From contig NZ_PGTC01000009.1 in the NCBI RefSeq assembly GCF_002786295.1, positions 372,001 to 436,000 on the forward strand: a stretch of 64,000 bases of DNA, in the 5' to 3' direction. The position numbers were made by a program, and so were the translations under genes. The notes under the pieces were generated by a model. That model was not told where the DNA came from. It was given only the letters and a program-made list of their open reading frames with translations, and ran no database searches. Of this stretch, positions 1 through 7,754 are shown in pieces. Position 1 is the stretch's first letter. Each line of letters opens with the position of its first letter. This DNA is from Pseudooceanicola marinus (lineage in GTDB: Bacteria > Pseudomonadota > Alphaproteobacteria > Rhodobacterales > Rhodobacteraceae).

Positions 1-84
1 CCGCAACCGCACCAGCCATTCCAGGGCCTCTCGCAGAAGAGGGTCGTCCGGTCCGGTCTCATTGGTGTCAAAGCGGTCGGTCAC
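1..84 (-). CDS. FecR-type anti-sigma/sensor protein (5' end only)
   Basis: Only the first 28 codons lie in the window. Reading leftward from a GTG at 84-82, the peptide starts VTDRFDTNETGPDDPLL and continues with REALEWLVRLR, which resembles the short helical domain at the N-terminus of FecR-family inner-membrane regulators. The GTG overlaps the TGA of the sigma factor gene (GTGA), so the two are translationally coupled, as in fecIR pairs. FecR proteins pass the signal of a loaded TonB receptor to the partner ECF sigma factor; the receptor gene would be expected beyond the left edge. Family call is inferred from a short piece plus context. Confidence 0.6.
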   Translation of the reverse strand, partial: MTDRFDTNETGPDDPLLREALEWLVRLR

Positions 85-578
85 AGCTGTTGCCTCAGGT
101 CGGCCAGGGCATTGACGATCTGCACCATCACGGTGTTGCGCGAGATCCCAAGCCGTGCGGCGATCTGGTCATAGGTCAGATCCTCGAACCGGTGCTGCAC
201 GAAAATCTCGCGCCGGCGGGGCGGCAGGGTCAGGATCGCGCGCAGCACCTGTTCCAGGGACTGGCGGGCGATGATCCTGTCATCCACCGCCGGGCCGCTG
301 TCGGCCATGGCGGCCAGCACGCTGTCCTCCACTGCGATCTCCACGCCCATGCGCAGGTGCCGCTGGTGGTTCAGCGCGAGGTGGCGCAGGACGCGGGTGA
401 CATAGGCCTCTTCCACCGTGATCCGGTCCTCGCCCCGGCGCGACAGGACCCTCAGGAAGGCCTCCTGCACCAGGTCTTCGGAGGTGGCGGCGTTGCCGGT
501 CAGCCGGCGGGCAAAGCGCTGCAGCCGCGCGCGTTCGCTTTGGTAAAGAGTGCTGACAGCCGAGGAGGAGAGAGCCAT
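81..578 (-). CDS. ECF RNA polymerase sigma factor, FecI-like
   Basis: A 165-residue protein with the two-domain layout of group IV sigma factors. Region 2 spans about residues 10-80, including SEDLVQEAFLRVL. Region 4 spans about 105-160, where LPPRRREIFVQHRFEDLT and YDQIAARLGISRNTV form the -35-binding helix-turn-helix. It would direct RNA polymerase to a small regulon, typically iron or siderophore uptake when paired with FecR. The downstream FecR-like start overlaps its stop codon by 4 bases. No TonB-dependent receptor is visible, but a siderophore ABC system lies at 12.5-17 kb. The partner, length and motifs make the family call firm; the target is unknown. Confidence 0.88.
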   Translation of the reverse strand: MALSSSAVSTLYQSERARLQRFARRLTGNAATSEDLVQEAFLRVLSRRGEDRITVEEAYVTRVLRHLALNHQRHLRMGVEIAVEDSVLAAMADSGPAVDDRIIARQSLEQVLRAILTLPPRRREIFVQHRFEDLTYDQIAARLGISRNTVMVQIVNALADLRQQL

Positions 579-753
579 GTGCGGAACCGGATCAGGGGAC
601 TGGGTTCGCTGCAGATGACGTAGCTGCGGGATTTCTACAGGGGGCAGGGGCTCTAGGCAAGGGAAGGGATGACAGCGCGGGGACGGCGCGGCGATGATCT
701 TCCCCGGGCGGCCCTGCCAGGCGGAACGCGGTGCGCAGACCGGACGTGGCGTA

Positions 754-781
754 CCTCCCGCCGCGAGGCGCGGGCGGGAGG
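754..781. terminator. GC-rich hairpin downstream of the amidohydrolase gene
   Basis: Arms CCTCCCGCC (754-762) and GGCGGGAGG (773-781) form a perfect 9-bp stem around a 10-base loop. It sits 41 bases past the stop of the leftward amidohydrolase gene. There is no clear T-run in the leftward direction, so factor-independent termination is uncertain. Just to its right is a short TTAGGG-like stretch (781-800). Confidence 0.35.
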
Positions 782-822
782 GTTAGGTTTAGGGTTAGGG
801 GCGTGCCCCCGTCACTGCGCGC

Positions 823-2340
823 TCAGAGGGCGAAGAGGTCCTGTTCGACCCCTGCCGTCTCGAACAGGTGATCGCGGCTGGCGGTCAGTTCGTCGCGCAG
901 CCGCGCGATGTCGAAGCCGACGACCTGCCCGCGCCATTTGCGGGGCCGGCCCGCCACGAGGACCGTGTCGACGTTGGAGCGTTCCATCAGCGTGACCACG
1001 GCGCCGGCTGCGTTGTTCAGCGGCGCCACGTTCAGCGCCTCGGCGTCCAGCAGCACGATGTCGGCGGCCTTGCCGGGGGTCAGGCTGCCGGTCACACCGT
1101 CCAGCTTCAGCCCCTTCGCCCCGTCGATCGTGGCGTGGCGCAGCGCATCGGCGCATTGCATGAGCGCGGGATAGTCCTCCGCGCCCGACAGCGCCGCCTC
1201 GTTCACGAACATCCGCTGCAGGGTGATCAGCCCGCGCATCTGGGTGAAGGGATCCGCGGTCATGGTGCATTCCACGTCCGACGACAGAGAGGTCGTCATG
1301 CCGAGGTCCAGCGCCTTCTGGATCGGCGGCGTGCCATGGCGCATGTGCATCTCGATCGGGACAGCGAGCGAGACATGGGCCCCGGCATCCGCGGCCCGCT
1401 GCCAGGCCATGTCCGACATGCCGGTCATGTGGATGAAGATGTTGTCCTCGCCGAATTCGCCGGCCTCGGCCAGGGCATCGAAGGTGCCGGCCATGCCGAA
1501 GGTCCCGACCACGTGCAGGGCGATCGGCAGGCCAAGTTCGCGACCGAGCGCCCAGGAGGTCTCGTACCCGGGCAGGTAGATTTCGCCCCCCATGACCATG
1601 GTCAGTAGCTGGTCGTCGGATGCGAAATACTGCTGCTTGATGCGCCGCGCGTCCTGCGGATATTGCGCCCGGTCCCCGTGGCCCTCGAAATAGCCGAAGA
1701 CGGCGCGGCGTCCCGCATCCCGCAGCCCTTCGATTGCCGCATCGGAATGTTCGGGGCTGTGGTGGATCTGGCTGACGTCCATCACCGTCGTCACCCCCGC
1801 GTCGATCTGTGCGATCCCGGCGAACAGCTCGTTGATGTAGACGTCTTCGGGCCGGTAGGCCATCGAGAAGGTCTGCAGGATCGTCTCGTAGTAGTTCGTC
1901 GCATTCGCCGCGCGCCCGTCGTTGACCAGGATCCCGTGGGCCAGCTGACTGCGCAGGGCGGTCTCGAACTGGTGGTGATGGGTGTCGATGAAACCGGGCA
2001 TGACGATCTTGCCGGCCGCCTCGATCACCGCGGCGTCGGGCGCGTCGATCCGGGCGGCGACCTGGACGATCCGTCCGCCCTCGATCAGGACGTCGCCGCT
2101 GGCGAAGTTGCCGATCGCCTCATCCATGGACAGGATCACGCCGCCGCGGATCAGGGTGCGGCGTCCGGGCTCTCCCATGCCGTCGGGGATGGAGCTTTCG
2201 GCCATTTCCTGAGCCGAGGCGCTGGTGCCCAGCGTGGCGCCCGTGGCCATCGCCGCGCCGCCGACCGCGCCGGCCTTCAGGAAATCGCGTCGCGAGGGGC
2301 AGGGTTGTTTCGGACGGCGGGGGTCGCAAAGTCTGCACAT
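823..2340 (-). CDS. Tat-exported amidohydrolase (cytosine deaminase/TRZ-ATZ type)
   Basis: A 505-residue metal-dependent hydrolase. The N-terminus carries a twin-arginine signal: SRRDFLK at residues 16-22, then an Ala/Gly-rich hydrophobic stretch and an ASAQ cleavage site near 41-44. The mature part begins with the beta-sandwich typical of the family (LIRGGVILSMDEA). It then shows the metal site GFIDTHHHQFE, a later His in LPIALHVVG, FIHMTG, and SSDVE at the catalytic Asp position. This arrangement fits hydrolytic deaminases and dechlorinases acting on N-heterocycles or related compounds. Tat export is unusual for this normally cytoplasmic family and predicts a periplasmic enzyme. It lies 110 bp downstream of the IclR gene in the same leftward group as the ring-cleavage dioxygenase. 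Substrate is not predictable. Confidence 0.85.
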   Translation of the reverse strand: MCRLCDPRRPKQPCPSRRDFLKAGAVGGAAMATGATLGTSASAQEMAESSIPDGMGEPGRRTLIRGGVILSMDEAIGNFASGDVLIEGGRIVQVAARIDAPDAAVIEAAGKIVMPGFIDTHHHQFETALRSQLAHGILVNDGRAANATNYYETILQTFSMAYRPEDVYINELFAGIAQIDAGVTTVMDVSQIHHSPEHSDAAIEGLRDAGRRAVFGYFEGHGDRAQYPQDARRIKQQYFASDDQLLTMVMGGEIYLPGYETSWALGRELGLPIALHVVGTFGMAGTFDALAEAGEFGEDNIFIHMTGMSDMAWQRAADAGAHVSLAVPIEMHMRHGTPPIQKALDLGMTTSLSSDVECTMTADPFTQMRGLITLQRMFVNEAALSGAEDYPALMQCADALRHATIDGAKGLKLDGVTGSLTPGKAADIVLLDAEALNVAPLNNAAGAVVTLMERSNVDTVLVAGRPRKWRGQVVGFDIARLRDELTASRDHLFETAGVEQDLFAL

Positions 2341-2450
2341 GGTTTCTCTCCTCCAGAAGTGCTGTGTCAGGTCTTGGACGGGCCCCGGTGATCCCTCCCG
2401 GATCGCGGGGCCGGATCGCGGGGCAGTTCGCGGCGCCAGATCAGGGCCGG

Positions 2451-3254
2451 TCAGGGGCCGAGGACCGATCCGAGGACCGGGTATCGCGTCAGTTGATGCG
2501 CGATGTGCGAGGCCGTGGCGCGCAGCTCGGGCAGCCGCTCCTCCACCAGGCGTTCGGGGGTCACGAGGCCGGTGTAGCCGGAGCTGTTCAGGGCCGCGAC
2601 GGTGGCGCCTTCCGCGTTGCGGATCGGCACGGCGATGGCGGTGATCCCGTAGTCGAGCTGATCGACGGTCGTGGCATAGCCGTTCGCGCGGACCTCCTCG
2701 ATCTCCTCGCCCAGGCGGCAGGGATCTATGCAGGTCTTGGAGGTCAATGCCTCCGGCTTGAGCCCGGCCAGCCAGGCCTGTCGCTCGCCGTCCGGCAGCC
2801 CGGCCACCAGGACGCGGCCCATGGAGGTCGCGAAGGCCGGGTAGCGCACGCCGACATTGGCCGACGCGCGGCGGGCCCGCTGGACGGAGACATGCGCGAT
2901 GTAGATCACGTCATGACCGTCCAGCGTCGCGATGGAGGAGGCGTCGCCGAATTTCTCCACCAGCCCGCGCAGTTCTGGCTGCAGGACCTCCTCGATGCCC
3001 GTGGCGCCGTAGAAGGCAGAGCCCAGGGTCAGGATCCGGGGCGTCAGGTGAAACCGCTTGCCGTTGCGCCCGATGAACCCCAGATGCTCCAGCGTGATCA
3101 GGCTGCGCCTGGCGGCGGCGGGGGACAGGTTCACCGTCTTGGCCACCTCGCTCAGGGTCATCTCGGGGCGGGATCCGTCGAGGCTTTCCAGGATGGCGAG
3201 TCCCTTGGCCAGGCTATCGACGAATTCGGACGGTTTGTCAGCGGGATCAATCAA
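2451..3254 (-). CDS. IclR-family transcriptional regulator
   Basis: A 267-residue regulator. The N-terminal winged helix-turn-helix (about residues 12-75) contains FVDSLAKGLAILESL and LSEVAKTVNLSPAAARRSLITLE. It is followed by the IclR effector-binding GAF-like domain to about residue 255. The wording ATSMGRVLVAGLPDGE and the overall look resemble the PcaR/PcaU/PobR branch that controls aromatic catabolism. It starts 6 bp after the dioxygenase stop, so the two are cotranscribed. The likely target is the divergent promoter region at 4125-4254, where a TTTCG-N5-CGAAA palindrome sits. The effector is unknown, possibly an aromatic acid or ring-cleavage product. Confidence 0.9.
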   Translation of the reverse strand: MIDPADKPSEFVDSLAKGLAILESLDGSRPEMTLSEVAKTVNLSPAAARRSLITLEHLGFIGRNGKRFHLTPRILTLGSAFYGATGIEEVLQPELRGLVEKFGDASSIATLDGHDVIYIAHVSVQRARRASANVGVRYPAFATSMGRVLVAGLPDGERQAWLAGLKPEALTSKTCIDPCRLGEEIEEVRANGYATTVDQLDYGITAIAVPIRNAEGATVAALNSSGYTGLVTPERLVEERLPELRATASHIAHQLTRYPVLGSVLGP

Positions 3255-3260
3255 GTCAGG

Positions 3261-4124
3261 TCAGCCTTCCGGTGCAAGTACGAAGTCGAACTCGAAAACC
3301 GCATCGGGCTTGACGTCAAGCGCGTAGTCGAACTGATCCGCCTTGCGCACCGGCTGCACCTTCGCGATGAGCGACTTGCGCACACCGAAGACCGCGTCGT
3401 TGTCGATGTATTCCGTATTCTCGAAGAAGACCTCGGTGGTGATATCGGCCATGCCGGCCGCGCGCACGATGTAGTGCAGGTGCGCCGCGCGCCATGCGTG
3501 ACGGTTGCCGGCCCGCAGCAGGTCTCCGACCGGGCCATCATAGGGCACCGTGTAGGGTTTGGGCAGGACCGTGGTGTAGTAGTAGCGCCCCTCGGAATCG
3601 GTGGTGAACTTACCGCGCAGGTCCATCTTGTCCTGGCCCTGTTCCTGCTCCTGGATGGGATAGGTGCCCGATCCGTCCGCCTGCCAGGTGTCGATGATGG
3701 CGCCGGGCAGGGGCTTGTGCAGCGTGTCCGTGACCTTGCCATGCACCAGCACGATGGCGCCGTCGCGCCCGTCCGACAGATCCGCGCCCAGTTTCTTCTC
3801 GGGCGCGTCATCCAGGTAGAACGGGCCCAGGTTCGAGCCCTCGGTCGCGCCGCCCCGGGTGTTGAGCATGTCGACCAGCGCCGAGAAGCCCAGCACGTCG
3901 GACAGCAGGATGAACTCGTGCCGTTCGGGCGTCGAGATCTTTCCGCAGTCGTAGAGAAAATTCAGGACGCGCATCCATTCGTCCTGGGTGAGCCCGTTCT
4001 CGCGCGTGAAGTCGTGAAGATGCTCGATCAGCCCGTGCAAAAGCTGCTCGAAGCGGCTTCCCGGTTCCGTGGCAAAGCTATCCTTCACGGCGTCGGTGAT
4101 CTTGTACTGGTTGATATCTCGCAT
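3261..4124 (-). CDS. Intradiol ring-cleavage dioxygenase
   Basis: A 287-residue non-haem Fe(III) dioxygenase. Residues about 15-100 are the helical dimerisation domain of catechol/hydroxyquinol 1,2-dioxygenases; the rest is the catalytic beta-sandwich. The four iron ligands can be placed at Tyr155 (GSGTYPIQE), Tyr191 (LPKPYTVP), His215 and His217 (RAAHLHY). I chose the ATG at 4124 because a GGGAGGAAG ribosome site precedes it; the frame stays open further upstream but without a signal. It would cleave a catechol or hydroxyquinol between the hydroxyls to a muconate or maleylacetate-type product. The exact substrate cannot be told by eye. It heads a leftward group with IclR and amidohydrolase genes, divergent from the CoA-dependent genes. 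Confidence 0.9.
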   Translation of the reverse strand: MRDINQYKITDAVKDSFATEPGSRFEQLLHGLIEHLHDFTRENGLTQDEWMRVLNFLYDCGKISTPERHEFILLSDVLGFSALVDMLNTRGGATEGSNLGPFYLDDAPEKKLGADLSDGRDGAIVLVHGKVTDTLHKPLPGAIIDTWQADGSGTYPIQEQEQGQDKMDLRGKFTTDSEGRYYYTTVLPKPYTVPYDGPVGDLLRAGNRHAWRAAHLHYIVRAAGMADITTEVFFENTEYIDNDAVFGVRKSLIAKVQPVRKADQFDYALDVKPDAVFEFDFVLAPEG

Positions 4125-4180
4125 CGCTTCCTCCCGTTGCGCCTGTCGCGGGCCATCTCCTCCGCCCGCAACAATCATGC

Positions 4181-4243
4181 TTGACGCGACCCTAATCCGG
4201 CCCCTAGTCTTTCGGCAAGAGCAAAAGATTTCGGTATGCGAAA
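4181..4243 (+). promoter_or_regulatory. Divergent control region with IclR-like operator
   Basis: Between the dioxygenase and lyase starts lies a perfect inverted repeat, TTTCGGTATGCGAAA (4229-4243). It is placed downstream of a possible sigma-70-like promoter (TTGACG at 4181-4186, TAGTCT at 4205-4210, spacing 18). The repeat ends 11 bp before the ATG of the rightward operon, a position suited to repression. Palindromes of the TTCG-N5-CGAA kind are plausible IclR-family sites, and the regulator gene is in the divergent group. Binding is inference. Confidence 0.45.
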
Positions 4244-4254
4244 AAGGAAACGGA

Positions 4255-5058
4255 ATGCGCATTGGGAAACAGGATCAGTCCTACACGGCCATCGCGACAT
4301 CTGACGCAGAGAGCATCACTGTGCGCGGCCTGGATCTTTGCGATGAGCTGATCGGCAAGATCGACTTCACCGACTATTTCTGGCTCCTGGTGCTGGGCGA
4401 GCGTCCCACCCAGGCGCAGCGCCGGATGATGGATGCCTGCCTTGTCGCAATTGCCGAACATGGGCTTGTTCCTTCGGTCCAGGCTGCGCGCATGACCCTG
4501 GCCGCCGGGCCGGACGCCTGGCAGGGGGCGATGTCCGCGGGGCTGCTTGGCATGGGCAGCGTCGTCGCGGGCTCCTCCGAGGCCGCCGCCTATTTCCTGC
4601 AGGAGGTTCTCGACAAGGCCGAGGCCGACGGGACCGACGTGGAAACCGCCGCGATCGCGCGCCTCGAAGCCCTGGCCGCTGCGAAGAAGAAGGTGCCGGG
4701 CCTCGGCCATCCGCAACACGCTTCGGGCGATCCCCGGGCCAACGTCCTGCTTCAGCTCTGCGACGAGATCGGCGTGAGCGGGCGGTACGTCGACTGTCTG
4801 CGGGTGCTGGGAACCCAGGCGCCGAAGATCACCGGCCGGCCGCTGCCGATCAACGTCTCCGGCGCGATCCCGGCCACCATCCTCGATGCGGGCTTCCCGC
4901 TGCAGGCGGTGAAGGCTGTGCCGCTGCTGGCCCGTGCCGCCGGGCTGTCGGCGCATCTGTACGAGGAAAGCCTGCGGTCGATCGGCTTCATCATGTCCAA
5001 CGCCGCCGTCACGGCCATCACCTACGACGGCACGCCGTCCTCGAAACACGGAGGCTGA
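4255..5058 (+). CDS. Citryl-CoA lyase-like protein (citrate synthase fold)
   Basis: A 267-residue protein resembling a shortened citrate synthase, as in citryl-CoA lyase. Seen: GLDLCDELIGKIDFTDYFW near the start, a catalytic-site-like segment PGLGHPQHASGDPRANVL, and GAIPATILDAGFPLQAVKAVPLLARAAGLSAHLYEE near the end in shorter recognisable pieces. Such enzymes split (or form) the C-C bond of a 3-hydroxy-3-methyl/carboxy-acyl-CoA, releasing acetyl-CoA or a similar thioester. The start at 4255 follows AAGGAAAC. The next gene, 11 bp away, is a CoA-transferase, so CoA activation followed by retro-aldol cleavage is a sensible two-step scheme. Substrate may be a ring-cleavage product; this is inference. 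Confidence 0.75.
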   Translation: MRIGKQDQSYTAIATSDAESITVRGLDLCDELIGKIDFTDYFWLLVLGERPTQAQRRMMDACLVAIAEHGLVPSVQAARMTLAAGPDAWQGAMSAGLLGMGSVVAGSSEAAAYFLQEVLDKAEADGTDVETAAIARLEALAAAKKKVPGLGHPQHASGDPRANVLLQLCDEIGVSGRYVDCLRVLGTQAPKITGRPLPINVSGAIPATILDAGFPLQAVKAVPLLARAAGLSAHLYEESLRSIGFIMSNAAVTAITYDGTPSSKHGG

Positions 5059-5069
5059 GGAGGAAGACC

Positions 5070-6215
5070 ATGGTCAAGATCCTGAAAGGCGTCCGGGTTG
5101 TCGAACTTGGGACATATATCACCGGCCCGGCGTGCGGCATGCACCTTGCGGACCTCGGCGCGGATGTCATCAAGGTCGAACGGCCCGGATCCGGTGACCC
5201 CTTCCGCGCCTTCAAGGGTGGGCTCTATTCCCCGCACTACCAGACCTACAACCGCAACAAGCGGTCGATCGCGCTGGATACGAAGGACAAGGAGGACCTG
5301 GCCGTCTTCCATGGCCTGATCGAGACCGCGGACATCTTCATCCAGAATTTCCGGCCCGGGGTGGCCGAGAGGCTCGGCGCCGGTGAGGCGGAGCTACGGG
5401 AGGTGAACCCGAAGCTGGTCTACTGCGCCATTTCCGGGCTTGGCCCGTCAGGCCCGGCGCGGGACCGTCCGGTCTTCGATTCCGTGGCCCAGGCGGCCAG
5501 CGGCTACCTGCGTCTGCTGACGCCGCCGGAGAACCCGCGGGTCATCGGTCCGGCCATCGCCGATGCGGTGACGGGGCAATACGCCGCCATGGCCTGCATC
5601 GCCGCGCTCTTCGAACGCGAACGCAGCGGGCAGGGGCATCGCATCGACATCTCCATGCTGGAGGCGATGTGCCACTTCAACCTCGACAGTTTCACCCACT
5701 ACTATTCGGTGGACGAGGTGATGGGCCCGCTGTCGCGGCCAACCGTCTCCCAAAGCTACACCTTCGAGTGCGCCGACGGGAAATGGATCGCCTTCCACCT
5801 CTCCAGCCCGGAGAAGTTCTGGACGGGTCTGCTGGAGGCGACGGGTCAACAGCATCTCGACCAGGACCCGCGCTTCAACGAGAGGCTGCAGCGGATCGAG
5901 CATCAGGATGAGCTGATTGCCCATTTCACCCCGGTCTTCGCCAGCGCGGACCGCGACACCTGGTGCGACCGTCTGCGCGAGGCGGAGGTGCCCTATTCCC
6001 CGGCCTACGACAGCTCCGAGGCGCTGGAGGATCCGCAGGCGCGGCACCTGGGCATCAAGGTCAGCGCGCCAAGCGCGGAGATCGGCACCTTCACCACGGT
6101 GCGCGCGCCCTACAACTTCGATGGCCAGGCGGAGACCGATGTGCTGGCGCCGCCGCAACTGGACGAACATGGCCCGGAACTGAGGGCCGAGGTTGCCGGG
6201 CGCAGGCCGGGCTGA
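5070..6215 (+). CDS. CaiB/BaiF family (class III) CoA-transferase
   Basis: A 381-residue class III CoA-transferase. Seen: KGVRVVELGTYITGPACGMHLADLGADVIKVERP at the N-terminus (in pieces typical of the family), YNRNKRSIALD, FIQNFRPGVAERLG, and FDSVAQAASGYL. It moves CoA between carboxylic acids, usually from succinyl-CoA or acetyl-CoA. An ATG preceded by GGAGGAAG gives a good start. It sits between the citryl-CoA-lyase-like gene and a YciI-like gene in the same operon as a TRAP transporter. The likely role is activating an imported or ring-derived acid for the lyase. Length is normal for the family. Confidence 0.92.
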   Translation: MVKILKGVRVVELGTYITGPACGMHLADLGADVIKVERPGSGDPFRAFKGGLYSPHYQTYNRNKRSIALDTKDKEDLAVFHGLIETADIFIQNFRPGVAERLGAGEAELREVNPKLVYCAISGLGPSGPARDRPVFDSVAQAASGYLRLLTPPENPRVIGPAIADAVTGQYAAMACIAALFERERSGQGHRIDISMLEAMCHFNLDSFTHYYSVDEVMGPLSRPTVSQSYTFECADGKWIAFHLSSPEKFWTGLLEATGQQHLDQDPRFNERLQRIEHQDELIAHFTPVFASADRDTWCDRLREAEVPYSPAYDSSEALEDPQARHLGIKVSAPSAEIGTFTTVRAPYNFDGQAETDVLAPPQLDEHGPELRAEVAGRRPG

Positions 6216-6238
6216 GATCGGCAGAGAGGGGAGGAAAG

Positions 6239-6637
6239 ATGACGGAACCACTGACGTCCGTACCGGCCGCGGAGGTGAAGGAGGCCAGCAAGGCCATGCT
6301 GCAAAAGCAGCTCTACGCGATCTTCACCACGCCCGTGGCGGGCATTGGCCCGGTCCTGGAGCACCTCGAAGAGCATCTTGCGTTCCAGGTGCAGCTTGAA
6401 AGGGACGGCATCCTCTATGCCGCCGGCCCCATGTGGACCGACGCGGAGGACGCCTGGGAAGGCGAGGGGCTGGTCGTGATCCGGGCCGCGTCCCGGTCGG
6501 CCGCGATCCGGATCGCGCAAGGCGATCCGATGCACAAGGCAGGCGCCCGCGAGTTCCGCGTGCGTCCGTGGATGATCAACGAAGGCAGCGTGACCCTCCG
6601 GCTCGACATGTCGAGCCAGAGCTTCGCGATCGTCTGA
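6239..6637 (+). CDS. YciI-like dimeric alpha/beta-barrel protein
   Basis: A 132-residue protein beginning at the ATG preceded by GAGGAAAG. The segment LYAIFTTPVAGIGPVLEHLEEHLAFQVQLERDGILYAAGPMW (seen as a whole in the translation) has the YciI pattern: a barrel strand, an invariant-looking HL..H/Q L motif, then GxL..AGP. The later RIAQGDPMHKAG is also characteristic. YciI relatives include muconolactone-isomerase-like enzymes and small chlorohydroquinone-cleavage proteins, so a role as isomerase or lactonase downstream of ring cleavage is plausible but unproven. It lies 23 bp after the CoA-transferase and 23 bp before the TRAP binding protein. Confidence 0.78.
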   Translation: MTEPLTSVPAAEVKEASKAMLQKQLYAIFTTPVAGIGPVLEHLEEHLAFQVQLERDGILYAAGPMWTDAEDAWEGEGLVVIRAASRSAAIRIAQGDPMHKAGAREFRVRPWMINEGSVTLRLDMSSQSFAIV

Positions 6638-6660
6638 GTGTTTCTTTGGGAGGAGAAAAA

Positions 6661-7740
6661 ATGAAACTTATGCTTGGCACAGCCCTTGTGGGCGCGTTCG
6701 CAATGTCCGGTGCGGCTGCCGCACAGGAGACGATCAGCCTGACGGTGGCCTCCAGCCACCCGACGGTCATTCCCTGGGTGGGGATGATCCAGACCCATTT
6801 CATGGCCCGCACGGATGAAATCCTCGCCGAGGCGGGAGAGTACGAGATCAACTGGAACGAGGCCTTCGGCGGGCAACTCTACAAGGCGAATGCCACGCTG
6901 GATTCGGTCGAACAGGGCATCACCGACATTGGCTGGGTCTTCTCCATGTTGGAGCCCGCCAAGCTGCCGATGAGCCAGGCCTCGTCCTACGCCCCCTTCA
7001 CCACGGCGGATGCGGCTCTTCAGCTTGAGGTGATGGAAGAACTGTTCGAGACGAACGAGGCGTTCCGCGAGGAATGGGAGCAGTATAACCTCAAGGTTCT
7101 GGGGTTCACCGGCACCGACAGCTACGACGTCTACACCTCTGAGCCGATTTCGGGCTTTGCCGACCTGGACGGGATGAAGTTGTCCGCGCCGGGCGTTCTG
7201 GGCAACTGGCTGCGCGGGACGGGCGCCAATGCCGTCGATGGCTCGCTGACCAGCTTCTACACCGATATCCAGACCGGCGTGTCCGACGGTGTCCTGTCGC
7301 TGGCCCTGGGTGTGCTGCCGGCCAAGATCTACGAAGTGGCCCCGCATGTGACCAAGGTTGACATGGGCGTGGCCTTCTCCGGGGCCATCGCGATCAACCG
7401 CGACAGCTGGGACATGCTGCCCGAGCCGGTGCAGGAGGCGATGGTCGAGGCCGGTGCCTATTACACCGAGGCGCACGGGCGGGACCTGAACGAACGCCAC
7501 GCGGCGGCGCTTGAAAAGATGGTGGAGGCCGGGGCCGACCAGGGGGCGCCGGTGGAGATCACGCCGATGAGCGAGGCGGATCGCGAGGCCTGGGTGAACG
7601 CCATGCCCAACATCGCGAAGGAATGGGCCGACGGGCTGGAGGAGCGCGGCATGCCTGCGCGCGCCTTCATGAAGGCCTATATCGACGGTGTCCGGGCGCG
7701 AGGCGGTGAGCCGGTGCGTGCCTGGGACGATGAGCTCTGA
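6661..7740 (+). CDS. dctP: TRAP transporter substrate-binding protein (DctP family)
   Basis: A 359-residue periplasmic binding protein with a Sec signal peptide (MKLMLGTALVGAFAMSGAAAAQ, cleavage near residue 22). Features of the DctP family include the N-terminal ISLTVASSHP strand and the central SYDVYTSEPISGFADLDGMKLSAPG segment, which leads to the lobe bearing the conserved carboxylate-binding Arg. A strong GGGAGGAG ribosome site precedes the ATG. Together with the Q and M subunits that follow it forms a complete sodium-driven importer, probably for the organic acid degraded by the enzymes encoded just upstream. Confidence 0.92.
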   Translation: MKLMLGTALVGAFAMSGAAAAQETISLTVASSHPTVIPWVGMIQTHFMARTDEILAEAGEYEINWNEAFGGQLYKANATLDSVEQGITDIGWVFSMLEPAKLPMSQASSYAPFTTADAALQLEVMEELFETNEAFREEWEQYNLKVLGFTGTDSYDVYTSEPISGFADLDGMKLSAPGVLGNWLRGTGANAVDGSLTSFYTDIQTGVSDGVLSLALGVLPAKIYEVAPHVTKVDMGVAFSGAIAINRDSWDMLPEPVQEAMVEAGAYYTEAHGRDLNERHAAALEKMVEAGADQGAPVEITPMSEADREAWVNAMPNIAKEWADGLEERGMPARAFMKAYIDGVRARGGEPVRAWDDEL

Positions 7741-7754
7741 GCCCGGGTCCTGAC

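Noticed and set aside
669-995. Rightward open frame overlapping the hairpin region and the amidohydrolase 3' end
   Set aside because: Arg-rich, low-complexity product on the opposite strand of a clear gene; no ribosome site.
2364-4184. A 606-codon rightward open frame
   Set aside because: It is antisense to the IclR and dioxygenase genes, which have clear motifs; its product is His/Asp/Gly-rich shadow sequence.
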